Assembly: GCF_003815035.1 (NCBI RefSeq)
Contig: NZ_RKRK01000005.1
Coordinates: 1-64,000, forward strand
DNA length: 64,000 bases
Reading direction: 5' to 3'
Source: Abyssicoccus albus
Lineage (GTDB): Bacteria > Bacillota > Bacilli > Staphylococcales > Abyssicoccaceae
The notes under the pieces are model-generated. The model saw nothing but the letters and a program-made list of their open reading frames with translations. It was not told where the DNA came from and searched no databases. Shown here one piece after another: positions 34,738 through 43,080 of the stretch (positions are counted from its first letter, which is position 1; each line of letters starts with the position of its first letter). A program made the translations under genes and the position numbers.

Positions 34738-35508
34738 CTAATTAATCTGTATGCAGATATTCGAGGGATCTGTATGTTCCATTGTTTCAAAATCAGAACG
34801 ATTGAAATAGACTTTTGCAAGACCTAAAGTGTTATCATTGCGCATTTCTTTAGATTGCCATGTATTGACTGCCAAATGATGATGATAGTTCGCATCCGAC
34901 ATAAAAGAAGCTTGACCACCATAAGTTGCAACTTCATTAAAGCCTAGATGCTCATGATAGAACTGATTCATCTCACTTACATTATAAGCTTTCAAATGAA
35001 TATGACCAATAATTGTGCTTGAAGGTAATCCATCAAATTGGTTACCACTTTGTACAGACAGCAAATCTTCTACATCTAGCGGTAACGTCTCCATCGCAAT
35101 CGAATCATTATTCCAAATCCATTGAGAGTGGTCACGATCTACATATATTTCAATACCATTCCCTTCTGGATCTGATAAATAAATCGCTTCGCTGACAAGA
35201 TGATCACTTGCACCAAGTTGAATTCCTTTAGCATGTATATGAACTAGAAAGTCTGCTAAATCTGACCGCTCAGGTAGCAGAATCGCCACATGAAATAAAC
35301 CAGCTTCATCAAGTGACGGTTTAACTTTCGAATCATCCTCAATCAATCGTATAAAATGGTCACGATCTAAATTAAATACGACTTCGTTCTTCGATTTCTT
35401 AAAATGCTTTAGTCCTATAACTTCATTATAAAATCTAGTTAACCTCTCTAAATCAGATACATATAAATCTATACCAACTGCATGCGTCACATCATCTGAA
35501 TGAAACAT
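34738..35508 (-). CDS. Two-domain VOC (glyoxalase/catechol-2,3-dioxygenase-like) protein
   Basis: Cytoplasmic protein of 256 residues built from two vicinal-oxygen-chelate modules (about 8-125 and 164-250). Modules show VSDLERLTRFYNEVIGL, LFHVAILLP and DPEGNGIEIYVDRD in the first, and HIHLKAYNVSEMNQFYHEHLGF in the second. The style is that of CatE/MhqA-type ring-cleaving dioxygenases of Bacillus quinone-stress regulons. The promoter supports this: a 26-bp perfect palindrome whose core TATCTTGAATTCAAGATA resembles the MhqR box. Ribosome site GAGGTGAAG. Substrate (catechol or quinone adduct) is inferred. Confidence 0.82.
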   Translation of the reverse strand: MFHSDDVTHAVGIDLYVSDLERLTRFYNEVIGLKHFKKSKNEVVFNLDRDHFIRLIEDDSKVKPSLDEAGLFHVAILLPERSDLADFLVHIHAKGIQLGASDHLVSEAIYLSDPEGNGIEIYVDRDHSQWIWNNDSIAMETLPLDVEDLLSVQSGNQFDGLPSSTIIGHIHLKAYNVSEMNQFYHEHLGFNEVATYGGQASFMSDANYHHHLAVNTWQSKEMRNDNTLGLAKVYFNRSDFETMEHTDPSNICIQIN

Positions 35509-35535
35509 TTCACTTCACCTCTTCCTCTATAATCT

Positions 35536-35571
35536 ATTATAGACATTTTTATCTTGAATTCAAGATAAAAA
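35536..35571 (-). promoter_or_regulatory. Promoter with 26-bp MhqR-like palindrome
   Basis: Minus-strand TTGAAT (35558-35563), 16-nt spacer, TATAAT (35536-35541). The palindrome 35546-35571 has the core TATCTTGAATTCAAGATA, like the Bacillus MhqR operator TATCTCGAATTCGAGATA, and overlaps the -35 element. Confidence 0.75.
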
Positions 35572-35582
35572 TCAAAAAATTT

Positions 35583-35620
35583 ATTCCATCTACAAAACGA
35601 TTATTTTTTGTAGATGGAAT
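35583..35620 (-). terminator. Intrinsic terminator after luxS
   Basis: Perfect 15-bp stem (35583-35597 with 35606-35620) about 40 bp after the luxS stop, flanked by T-rich sequence on the minus strand. Confidence 0.85.
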
Positions 35621-35660
35621 CTTTGTGTTCTAAGCACTTCAACAAAAATAGAACAATTGC

Positions 35661-36131
35661 TTATTCTTCTTTAAATACAACATTCCATGACGATTTATGT
35701 TCAAGCATTTCTTTAGCAATTGCATGTGCACCTTCTAATGAATGGCTTGCTGCCCATCCACATTGAACTTCATTACAAGCAGGAACTTCCTTAGCATTCA
35801 TAACATCATTTAATGTTTTCTCTAATATTTCTAATACACCGTCATAATTGTCGTAATTAATAAATGAAACGTAAAAACCTGTCTGACATCCCATTGGTGA
35901 TATATCAACAACACGATCACTATAGTTACGAATATTTTCCGCCATTAAATGCTCAAGAGAGTGAAGGCCAGGCATGTCCATATGTTCAGCATTTGGTTGT
36001 TTGAAACGAATATCGTATTTATGAATCACATCTCCATGCTCACCTTCTTTAATTCCCGCTAACCTCACGTATGGTGCATCGACTTTCGTATGGTCAAGAT
36101 TGAAACTTTCAACATTCATCTTTTTATCCAT
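35661..36131 (-). CDS. luxS: S-ribosylhomocysteine lyase
   Basis: Cytoplasmic metalloenzyme of 156 residues, identical in length to staphylococcal LuxS, that splits S-ribosylhomocysteine into homocysteine and the AI-2 precursor DPD. Metal site HSLEH (HxxEH, about 53-57) and Cys in ACNEVQCGW (about 124); the second catalytic Cys is in SPMGCQTGF. Chosen start ATG 36131 lies eight bases after AAAGGAAG; the open frame begins three codons earlier. It follows mccB by 69 bp, and a terminator lies just beyond, so it appears to be the last gene of the sulfur-recycling unit. Clustering of luxS with mcc genes is functionally coherent. Confidence 0.96.
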   Translation of the reverse strand: MDKKMNVESFNLDHTKVDAPYVRLAGIKEGEHGDVIHKYDIRFKQPNAEHMDMPGLHSLEHLMAENIRNYSDRVVDISPMGCQTGFYVSFINYDNYDGVLEILEKTLNDVMNAKEVPACNEVQCGWAASHSLEGAHAIAKEMLEHKSSWNVVFKEE

Positions 36132-36200
36132 AATATACACTTCCTTTCATTAATCTATAATTTATTCTTAAATCTATAAGTTCTCCTTATATTATATCTA

Positions 36201-37343
36201 TTATATCGTGTTTAACGCTTGTTCTAAATCATTTAATAAATCTTCTACATCTTCTATTCCCACTGAGATTCGAACTAAACCATCAGTAATTCCAATTTCC
36301 AAACGGCGTTCTCTAGGAATAGAGGCATGCGTCATTTCGCTTGGCACACACACTAAACTTTCTACAGCTCCTAGCGACTCGGCCAATGTAAACACTTCAA
36401 AGTGCTCAACTAACTTCTTAGCATTTTCACTCGAGCCGACATCAAATGAAATCATTCCTCCGTACCCTGACGCTTGTGCCTCATGAATCGCTTTACTTTC
36501 TTGGTCTAACAATGATGGATGATATACTTTTGTTACCTTTTCATGATTGGCTAAGTAATCCACAATTTTCAGAGAACTTTTTTCTGTTTGTTCCATTCGA
36601 ATCGCTAGCGTTTTAATTCCTCTGACAAGTAAATAACTATCTTGCGGCCCTAACACTCCTCCGGTAGAGTTTTGAGTAAACTCTATACGTTCAGTCAGAT
36701 CGACTTTATTCGTCACGACTAAACCTGCTACAACATCACTATGACCACCAATATATTTCGTTGCTGAATGGAGAACGATATCCGCACCTAGTTTCAATGG
36801 ATTTTGGAAATAAGGTGTCATAAACGTATTATCCACAACGCTTATCAAATGATTTTCTTTTGCAATATTAACCATTGCTTTAATATTGGTGACATTTAAT
36901 AATGGATTTGTAGGTGTCTCTAGGTATAACATCTTCGTATTGTCTTGGATGGCTTGTTTAACAGCATTTTCATCTCTCGTATCAACAAATGTGGAGTGAA
37001 TTCCTATACGATCTAATACTTGCGTAAAGACCCTAAAAGTGCCCCCATACACATCACTACCAACGACAATATGGTCACCTGAATCAACCAACATTGCAAC
37101 GGCAGTAACAGCTGCCATTCCAGAACCGAATGCAAACCCTGCTTGGCCTTCTTCAAGATCAGCAATTAATCCTTCTAATGCTGTTCGAGTTGGATTTTTT
37201 GAACGTGAGTATTCATATCCATTTCGCAAAACACCCAGTCCATCTTGTTTATAAGTACTCGTTTGATAAATTGGTGGATTCACTGCCCCTGTAAGCTCAT
37301 CAACTGTTTGCCCACCATGAATCATTTTCGTCATTTTTTTCAT
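36201..37343 (-). CDS. mccB: Cystathionine gamma-lyase/gamma-synthase (MccB-like)
   Basis: PLP enzyme of 380 residues of the Cys/Met metabolism family. The PLP lysine is in SATKYIGGHSDVVAG (about 197), with SRSKNPTRTALE, GSGMAAVTA and TNPLLNVTNI. In this position it should act as cystathionine gamma-lyase: cystathionine to cysteine, 2-oxobutyrate and ammonia. It follows the fused methyltransferase-MccA gene by 14 bp, and luxS comes next. The start is set at ATG 37343, nine bases after AAAGGAG; ATG 37352 overlaps that site. Sequence alone cannot exclude a gamma-synthase role. Confidence 0.9.
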   Translation of the reverse strand: MKKMTKMIHGGQTVDELTGAVNPPIYQTSTYKQDGLGVLRNGYEYSRSKNPTRTALEGLIADLEEGQAGFAFGSGMAAVTAVAMLVDSGDHIVVGSDVYGGTFRVFTQVLDRIGIHSTFVDTRDENAVKQAIQDNTKMLYLETPTNPLLNVTNIKAMVNIAKENHLISVVDNTFMTPYFQNPLKLGADIVLHSATKYIGGHSDVVAGLVVTNKVDLTERIEFTQNSTGGVLGPQDSYLLVRGIKTLAIRMEQTEKSSLKIVDYLANHEKVTKVYHPSLLDQESKAIHEAQASGYGGMISFDVGSSENAKKLVEHFEVFTLAESLGAVESLVCVPSEMTHASIPRERRLEIGITDGLVRISVGIEDVEDLLNDLEQALNTI

Positions 37344-37357
37344 TTGTTCCATCTCCT

Positions 37358-38869
37358 TTAATTAATATTGAAAATATTACTGCTAATATATCGTTCTGCA
37401 GCATCAGGGAAAATTACAACAATATTTTTATCAGTTACATGTTGCGCTTGTTTAAGAGCAGCACATAATGCAGCCGCTGATGAACTTCCGACGAGCAAAC
37501 CTTCATTCTTAGCTAACTCAGTAACCATCTGAAAACCATCTTCATCGCTAATGCTTTCAACCACATCGATATTTGATTTTGAAAGAAATACTGGCCATTG
37601 TTCAACGCCGATACCTTCTATTCGATGGTTACCAACCTCACCACATGACAGAATTGAGCCTTCAGGTTCAACGATCACTTTGTGCGCTTCTTTGAAATGT
37701 CTTGCAAGCCCTTCAAACGTTCCACCAGACCCAGCACCGGCAACAATCATATCAACTTTTCCAACATCCGCTTGTATTTCTTGTGCTAACTGATCATAGC
37801 TTAATGGATTACTTAAATTTTCAAATTGATTCGTGTAATAAGCATTATTATCCTTCGCATATTGTTCAGCTTGCTCTCTTGCATAAGTCATCCCTTTTTC
37901 TGTAGGTGTGTGAATTATATTTGCACCAAGTGCTTTCATCAATTGTTGTTTCTCAACACTGAATTTCTCAGGAACAAATACCGTCAGTTGTAAATCGTGT
38001 TGCAAACAAGCAAGTGCCAGTCCTATACCGGTGTTGCCTGCTGTCGCTTCAACAACTTCATCTCGTATTTCTCCATGATCTATCGCTGATTGAATTAAAT
38101 TAAAAGCTAATCGATCTTTAACAGATCCACCAATATTGTATGATTCTAATTTAGCGAATAATCGAACACCTTTATTAAGTTCAAAGTTAGTCAACTCAAC
38201 TAATGGCGTATTTCCAACTAAGTCTAACGGTTTTAAAAATTTCTTGTGCGTTAACACTTGTAAATGTGCAAATCGATTCATCTGTTGTGAAGTGTAATCA
38301 TAACCACTGATACGCGCAATATCCTCCATTGTTTCTTTCAACGGATAATATTCACGATTCAGATCTTCAACAAGCGATTTATAACCAAGTAATTCATAAT
38401 GATTAATCATTTGTTGTTTCTCTTCTTTTGAATTAAAAATCGTATCTAAAATAATTATTTTGCCGTTTTCCGTCAGTATTGATTTATATTTTTTCAATGC
38501 AATCAATTTCTCTTCATCTGTTAAATGATGAAAAGCATACGATGTTATTATCGTATCGACTTGATCCACATTGAAATTCAAGAAATCTCCCTTTACAAAT
38601 TCAACGCCAGTTTTATTTTCTCCGATTGCTCTCATCTCATCACTCGGTTCAACCGGAATTACGTCTAGACCTTTAGCAAGTAATAAGTTGGTTAGATTAC
38701 CAGTACCAGGACCGAATTCTAACACTTTACCCTCAGCTTTTTTAGCCGCTTCACGTAACATAAAATCATAATTTACAAATACATCATAATATTCAGGATT
38801 TTGACCAAACACTGCGTTATCATAATCACTTGCCCATTCTTTAAAAATCTCCATAAAAGGTAACGTCAT
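37358..38869 (-). CDS. Fusion of YrrT-like methyltransferase and MccA-like cystathionine beta-synthase
   Basis: Single open frame of 503 residues. Residues about 1-207 form a class I SAM-dependent methyltransferase of the YrrT kind (EFGPGTGNLT, VEPSDEM, TSYAFHHLTDEEK). Residues about 213-503 are an O-acetylserine/cysteine-synthase-fold PLP enzyme of the MccA kind (LVGNTPLVEL, PLP lysine in GGSVKDR near 251, EATAGNTGIGLA, GAGSGGTFEG, VGSSSAAAL). Between them, THKKFLKPLDLVGNTP contains no Met and no ribosome site, so the second half has no separate start. In Bacillus yrrT and mccA are separate genes of one operon. Predicted role: homocysteine plus O-acetylserine to cystathionine. The methyl acceptor is unknown. 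Confidence 0.88.
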   Translation of the reverse strand: MTLPFMEIFKEWASDYDNAVFGQNPEYYDVFVNYDFMLREAAKKAEGKVLEFGPGTGNLTNLLLAKGLDVIPVEPSDEMRAIGENKTGVEFVKGDFLNFNVDQVDTIITSYAFHHLTDEEKLIALKKYKSILTENGKIIILDTIFNSKEEKQQMINHYELLGYKSLVEDLNREYYPLKETMEDIARISGYDYTSQQMNRFAHLQVLTHKKFLKPLDLVGNTPLVELTNFELNKGVRLFAKLESYNIGGSVKDRLAFNLIQSAIDHGEIRDEVVEATAGNTGIGLALACLQHDLQLTVFVPEKFSVEKQQLMKALGANIIHTPTEKGMTYAREQAEQYAKDNNAYYTNQFENLSNPLSYDQLAQEIQADVGKVDMIVAGAGSGGTFEGLARHFKEAHKVIVEPEGSILSCGEVGNHRIEGIGVEQWPVFLSKSNIDVVESISDEDGFQMVTELAKNEGLLVGSSSAAALCAALKQAQHVTDKNIVVIFPDAAERYISSNIFNIN

Positions 38870-38907
38870 TCTTCACACATCTTTTCTTATCTTTTTAGTC
38901 GGAATTA

Positions 38908-38935
38908 ATTATAACATAGTCATATGATTAATCAA
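38908..38935 (-). promoter_or_regulatory. Promoter of the fused yrrT-mccA / mccB / luxS unit
   Basis: Minus-strand TTGATT (38930-38935), 16-nt spacer, TATAAT (38908-38913), about 38 bp before the start codon. No riboswitch-like leader fits in this distance. I could not confidently place a CymR site. Confidence 0.6.
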
Positions 38936-39047
38936 ATGAGTTGTATAGTATCAATTTATTTACAAAAAAATACATTAGATTGCATTTATCATAGAACGTG
39001 ATACAATATTCAATACTTATAGCTAATCAATTAATAAACAAAATATG

Positions 39048-39081
39048 AAGAGCTCAACCACTTTTACTTGGTTGAGCTCTT
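39048..39081 (+). promoter_or_regulatory. Leader hairpin abutting the nhaC ribosome site
   Basis: A perfect 13-bp stem (39048-39060 with 39069-39081) and 8-nt loop are followed by TT and then AGGAG (39084-39088), the ribosome site of the antiporter gene. It looks like a terminator stem but runs straight into the Shine-Dalgarno, so it may act as attenuator or translation switch, or may end a short upstream transcript. Confidence 0.55.
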
Positions 39082-39096
39082 TTAGGAGTAATTCAG

Positions 39097-40389
39097 ATGG
39101 ATCATAATAAATATACAAAATTTTCATTATTACCACTACTATTTTTCATTTTAATCTTCATCGGTAGTGGGATTATTACACAAGATTTTTATCAATTACC
39201 AATTAATGTTGCATTAATTGCAACACTCGTTGTCGCAATGGTTATGTTTCCAAAGATTAAGCTCTCTACCAAAATTCATCACGCAATAAACGGTGCTCGT
39301 GATGAGAATATCATTCTCATGGTATTCATTTTTTTACTTGCTGGTGCATTTGGTATGATCACAAAAGAAACAGGTGCTGTTGAGTCGACTGTAAACCTAG
39401 GGCTTACATTCATTCCAAGTCAATTATTACTTGTCGGTGTTTTCGTTATTGCCTGCCTTATTTCATTAACAATGGGTACTTCAACTGGAACTGTGGTTGC
39501 TCTAGGTCCTATCGCGTTAGGCATTGCGAATGGGACTGAAATCTCATTACCGTTGAGTATGGCGACCGTCGTTGGTGGTGCTATGTTTGGTGATAACTTA
39601 TCGTTCATATCAGATACAACTATCGTTGCTACGAAAACTCAAGAAGTCAAAATGATTGATAAATTCAAGGTGAATTTCTTAATCGTGTTACCCGGAGCTG
39701 TTGTAACATGTATTATTCTATTTTTATTATCTATGAATATTGAACTAGATCAATCAATGGATCATCCTTTCAACATGATAAACACGATCCCATACTTCAT
39801 TGTGTTAATATTCGCTTTGATAGGACTCAATGTTCTAGTCGTACTTACGATAGGCATAGTGACTGCAATTGTAACAGGTCTCATTACACAATCCATTCAA
39901 CTTAATAATATAGGATCAACACTCGCTGAAGGGATATCATCAATGCAAGACATAGCAATTATTGCTTTACTGATCGGCGCTCTACTCGGATTGATTCAAT
40001 ATTACGGTGGCATCAATTGGCTACTGACGACGATTAAAAACAAGGTGAGAACAGTCATTGGAGCAAAATTTGGAATGGGTATTCTTGTTAGTGCGATTAA
40101 CATTGCAACTGCTAATAATACAATTGCTCTCATTATCGCCGGACCACTGGCGAAAGATATCGCAGATACTTACACCATTGACAGAAGAAAGTCAGCAAGT
40201 ATTATTGATATTTTTGCGAGTAGTACTCAAGGACTCCTTCCATACGGTGCTCAAATACTCGCTGCAAGTGGCGTTGCATCCATTTCACCTGTGATGATGT
40301 TACAATATTCATATTATCCAATGTTATTATTAATTTGTGCTTCGTGTGCGATAATTTTTAACTATCCTAAGCTAAAATCATCCAATTAA
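39097..40389 (+). CDS. Na+/H+ antiporter, NhaC family
   Basis: Membrane transporter of 430 residues with about eleven hydrophobic segments. NhaC/ion-transporter-superfamily features are HHAINGARDENIILMVFIFLLAGAFG, the GTSTGTVVALGPI stretch and AMFGDNLSFISDTTIVATKTQ, which carries the conserved acidic residues. It should export Na+ in exchange for protons; some relatives take amino acids such as lysine or malate/lactate instead. AGGAG is eight bases before ATG. The leader has a stable hairpin directly in front of the ribosome site. A strong bidirectional terminator follows at 40428. Confidence 0.87.
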   Translation: MDHNKYTKFSLLPLLFFILIFIGSGIITQDFYQLPINVALIATLVVAMVMFPKIKLSTKIHHAINGARDENIILMVFIFLLAGAFGMITKETGAVESTVNLGLTFIPSQLLLVGVFVIACLISLTMGTSTGTVVALGPIALGIANGTEISLPLSMATVVGGAMFGDNLSFISDTTIVATKTQEVKMIDKFKVNFLIVLPGAVVTCIILFLLSMNIELDQSMDHPFNMINTIPYFIVLIFALIGLNVLVVLTIGIVTAIVTGLITQSIQLNNIGSTLAEGISSMQDIAIIALLIGALLGLIQYYGGINWLLTTIKNKVRTVIGAKFGMGILVSAINIATANNTIALIIAGPLAKDIADTYTIDRRKSASIIDIFASSTQGLLPYGAQILAASGVASISPVMMLQYSYYPMLLLICASCAIIFNYPKLKSSN

Positions 40390-40427
40390 GCATTTCGATA
40401 ATAAATCAAAAGATATTTTTTAACAAA

Positions 40428-40469
40428 AAAAGAACCAAAGACGATACATCTAGCGTCTTTGGTTCTTTT
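40428..40469. terminator. Bidirectional terminator after nhaC
   Basis: Perfect 16-bp stem (40428-40443 with 40454-40469) between converging genes, with A- and T-runs at both ends. Confidence 0.9.
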
Positions 40470-40492
40470 ACGATCATACCGATTTATACTGA

Positions 40493-40894
40493 TTATCCTT
40501 TAAACCATCCGCGAATCAACTTCTCAATCTGTTCGCTTTCCTCTACTAAATCTTTCATTAACTTACGATCAGATTCATCATCAATTAATGCTTTAGCAGT
40601 ATCTCCATCTAGTGCTTCTTTAATCGCTTGACTAATCGATTGTTCCGATTGCGGTTGTTCAGCCTTCGTAAATGGTTCTTCTACATGTGGTTCTTCTTGG
40701 CGTTTGTTTGTTTCTTCACGAAATGCTTCAATAATCGATAACAAGATAGACTTCAATTGATCAAATTCTTGTTTGTTTTGATATGACTTCAATACATTTT
40801 GAATGTATTGATTTTTACGTGCAAATTTTGCCGCTTGTGTCGTTGCAACAATTGCCGTGACTGAAATTAAAGTATATTTCAAAAATTTATTCAT
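40493..40894 (-). CDS. Membrane-anchored protein of unknown function
   Basis: Protein of 133 residues with one hydrophobic N-terminal segment (about 7-22, no cleavage motif) followed by a basic stretch, a long hydrophilic and probably coiled region rich in Glu and Gln, and a C-terminal helix ending IRGWFKG. The composition is YtxH-like, but I do not recognise the family. The start ATG at 40894 directly abuts the stop of the VanZ-like gene, and AAGGAAGATC is present within it, so the two are co-transcribed. Confidence 0.6.
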   Translation of the reverse strand: MNKFLKYTLISVTAIVATTQAAKFARKNQYIQNVLKSYQNKQEFDQLKSILLSIIEAFREETNKRQEEPHVEEPFTKAEQPQSEQSISQAIKEALDGDTAKALIDDESDRKLMKDLVEESEQIEKLIRGWFKG

Positions 40895-41320
40895 TCATGA
40901 TCTTCCTTTCATTATTAAAGCACCGAGAATAAACCCAATGCTATTTAATATAATATCATCTATATCAACCGCTCTATGGCTATACCCAATTTCTTGAAGT
41001 AAATACTGACCAATCTCAATCATCGCCGGAAATAAAATAGCAAGTATCATGACTGAAGATACGTTGATATTTGGCCACATGTAAACAATATAAAGTCCTA
41101 ATGGAAGAAGTAACATGATGTTCCCTAATAAATTCAGAAACACTGTATATATGTTCAAAGTCCCTTGTTCTAATCCTTTAATATATAAATCAATCGTCTT
41201 GAAAGGGGTAGTATTGACCGTGTTATAGCCTAAGTCTTCTGGATTCAAAAACCATACAAAACCTAATAATATCAAAACATAAACTATAAAAATTAAAGTT
41301 ATAATAACCTTCTTCATCAT
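40895..41320 (-). CDS. VanZ family protein
   Basis: Membrane protein of 141 residues with four predicted helices. Features of VanZ-like proteins are FLNLLGNIMLLLPLGLYI, the acidic IEIGQYLL (E-x3-Q) and RAVDIDDIILNSIGFILGALI with the DxDDxxxNxxG motif. VanZ of enterococci raises teicoplanin resistance; most family members have no known role. The start ATG at 41320 follows AGTAGG. Immediately upstream of the 133-residue protein. Confidence 0.83.
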   Translation of the reverse strand: MMKKVIITLIFIVYVLILLGFVWFLNPEDLGYNTVNTTPFKTIDLYIKGLEQGTLNIYTVFLNLLGNIMLLLPLGLYIVYMWPNINVSSVMILAILFPAMIEIGQYLLQEIGYSHRAVDIDDIILNSIGFILGALIMKGRS

Positions 41321-41451
41321 AAACCTACTTCTCTAAACTTAATATAATCTCTAAATATAATATCATCTGGATATCTTTTAGGAGTTGATTCCAAATATCA
41401 TTTAGGGGATTATATTGATCAGCATATAATCTCAATACTCTATTTTAAAAA

Positions 41452-41817
41452 TTAAAACTTTATTGCAGCAATCATTAATACAATCCATCCTGCAATAAAT
41501 GCAACGCCACCTAATGGTGTAATCGCTCCGAGCACTTTAATTTGTGTTAACGCAAGTATATATAATGAACCACTAAATAAAATGATTCCTGCTGTAAGTA
41601 AATAACCTGCCCAGTTCACATTTAATGTCGTTGTACCTTGAATTACACCGATAATCAATAACCCTAACGCATGGACTAAATGATAATGTACTGCTTTCTC
41701 CCAAATACCCATATATTTTTCACTTAGCTTATCTTCAAGACCATGTGCACCAAAGGCTCCAAGCGCAACACCTAATGCCATAAATACTGAACCTAATATT
41801 AGAAATAACTTCATCAT
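41452..41817 (-). CDS. DUF423 family membrane protein (YwdK-like)
   Basis: Membrane protein of 121 residues with four hydrophobic helices. The opening [31 protein letters not shown] and the [16 protein letters not shown] block define the DUF423/YwdK family. The function is unknown. The same order ung - ywdI - ywdK is known from Bacillus and staphylococci, and here the three genes lie in order on the minus strand. A 124-bp gap separates it from the DUF5327-like gene. AGAGGG precedes the start. Confidence 0.88.
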   Translation of the reverse strand: MMKLFLILGSVFMALGVALGAFGAHGLEDKLSEKYMGIWEKAVHYHLVHALGLLIIGVIQGTTTLNVNWAGYLLTAGIILFSGSLYILALTQIKVLGAITPLGGVAFIAGWIVLMIAAIKF

Positions 41818-41941
41818 GTATCCCTCTTTTATACTTAGTTTGTTTATATATCTATCCTTATTTTCTTATCAACTCTACCTATTATTTATAATATATTCTA
41901 TCGTTTTAATATACTCTATATCTCATCATACTGAATACGAT

Positions 41942-42319
41942 TTAAAAATCAAATAATGAACCACCATTTCCTACACCATCTTCAGTTTGCATAATATTAT
42001 CCATAGATGATGTTACATTTGAATGACTAGATGGTTGACTCGTCGTGTTCATTGACGCACCCATTCGCTTCAGTGTTTCTTCTTTAGATAATATTTGTTC
42101 TTGTTGATTGTGTTCATTATGGGTAAGTTGTTTTGATGATAAATCTGATTTGATTTTGTCATGCTTTGTTGCCGACTTAAATGATTCATTAAGCCCGTTA
42201 TCTAAATCACTCAATATGTGAATTGCATACATATATTTTTTGAATTCTTCATTTGTAGATGCTTCATACGCTTTATTTAATTCATGTTCAATTTTGAATA
42301 GCAATTGTTCTTTATCCAT
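41942..42319 (-). CDS. DUF5327 (YwdI-like) protein
   Basis: Hydrophilic protein of 125 residues. A helical N-terminal half (KEQLLFKIEHELNKAYEASTNEEFKKYMYAIHILSDL) is followed by a low-complexity, Ser/Asn/Gln-rich tail ending NGGSLFDF. It overlaps the ung stop by one base (TAATG) and precedes the YwdK-like gene, the position held by ywdI in Bacillus. No function is known. The identification relies on synteny and the characteristic N-terminal pattern. Confidence 0.75.
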   Translation of the reverse strand: MDKEQLLFKIEHELNKAYEASTNEEFKKYMYAIHILSDLDNGLNESFKSATKHDKIKSDLSSKQLTHNEHNQQEQILSKEETLKRMGASMNTTSQPSSHSNVTSSMDNIMQTEDGVGNGGSLFDF

Positions 42320-42969
42320 TATTTATTATCACACCATTCAATAGGAATTTGTCCGTGGATAATTAACGCGTTATTGATTTGGCTATATGGCTTAGATCCA
42401 AAGAACCCTCGATATGCAGAGAGAGGACTTGGATGTACAGATTCAATGATTGTATGTCTTGCGTGAATCATTGTTTTCTTCTTACGAGCATCATTTCCCC
42501 ACAACACGAATGCAACATGCTCATGATGATCAGATATTCCCTTGACAACCGCTTCTGTTAGTCGTTGCCATCCGATAAAATGATGACTCCTTGCTTCATG
42601 TGCTCTAACAGTTAGTACATTATTTAACAATAATATACCTTGCTCTGCCCAGTCCGTTAAATCTGTCGATAATCTTGAACACCCTATGTCATCTTCTAAT
42701 TCTTTTAACATATTGCGAAGTGATGGTGGCATTTTAACACCATCTTTTACAGAGAATGCTAAGCCATGAGCCTGATTAATATCATGATATGGATCTTGTC
42801 CTAATATAACAACTTTAACCTGATCAAACGGAGTTAATTCAAACGCATTATATATTTTATTCCGTGGTGGAAATACATCATATTCTAAATATTCTTTGTC
42901 AATCTGCTTATTAATTTGCTCAATTCCAATGTCATCACCAATCAGATTAAATAAAGTCTCCCAATCCAT
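42319..42969 (-). CDS. ung: Uracil-DNA glycosylase
   Basis: Repair enzyme of 216 residues that excises uracil from DNA. Motifs are the water-activating GQDPYHD (catalytic Asp), GLAFSV, LLLNNVLTVR, FVLWGN and the leucine-loop HPSPLSAYRGFFGS. The start is ATG 42969, preceded by GAGGTGAG; the open frame continues 20 codons upstream without a ribosome site and with an unusual sequence. It is first gene of ung - ywdI-like. Confidence 0.95.
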   Translation of the reverse strand: MDWETLFNLIGDDIGIEQINKQIDKEYLEYDVFPPRNKIYNAFELTPFDQVKVVILGQDPYHDINQAHGLAFSVKDGVKMPPSLRNMLKELEDDIGCSRLSTDLTDWAEQGILLLNNVLTVRAHEARSHHFIGWQRLTEAVVKGISDHHEHVAFVLWGNDARKKKTMIHARHTIIESVHPSPLSAYRGFFGSKPYSQINNALIIHGQIPIEWCDNK

Positions 42970-43080
42970 CAGACTCACCTCAAATGGCATTATAGCATAA
43001 TTAAAGCTCATTAGCTTAATATATACCATTAATCATGGTATTATAATGTTACGACATTTTTTTAGAAAAGAGGATTTCTT

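Noticed and set aside
38870-39000. SAM riboswitch or T-box leader in front of the sulfur operon
   Set aside because: The promoter is only about 38 bp from the start codon, leaving no room for such an RNA, and no T-box or SAM-I core is visible.
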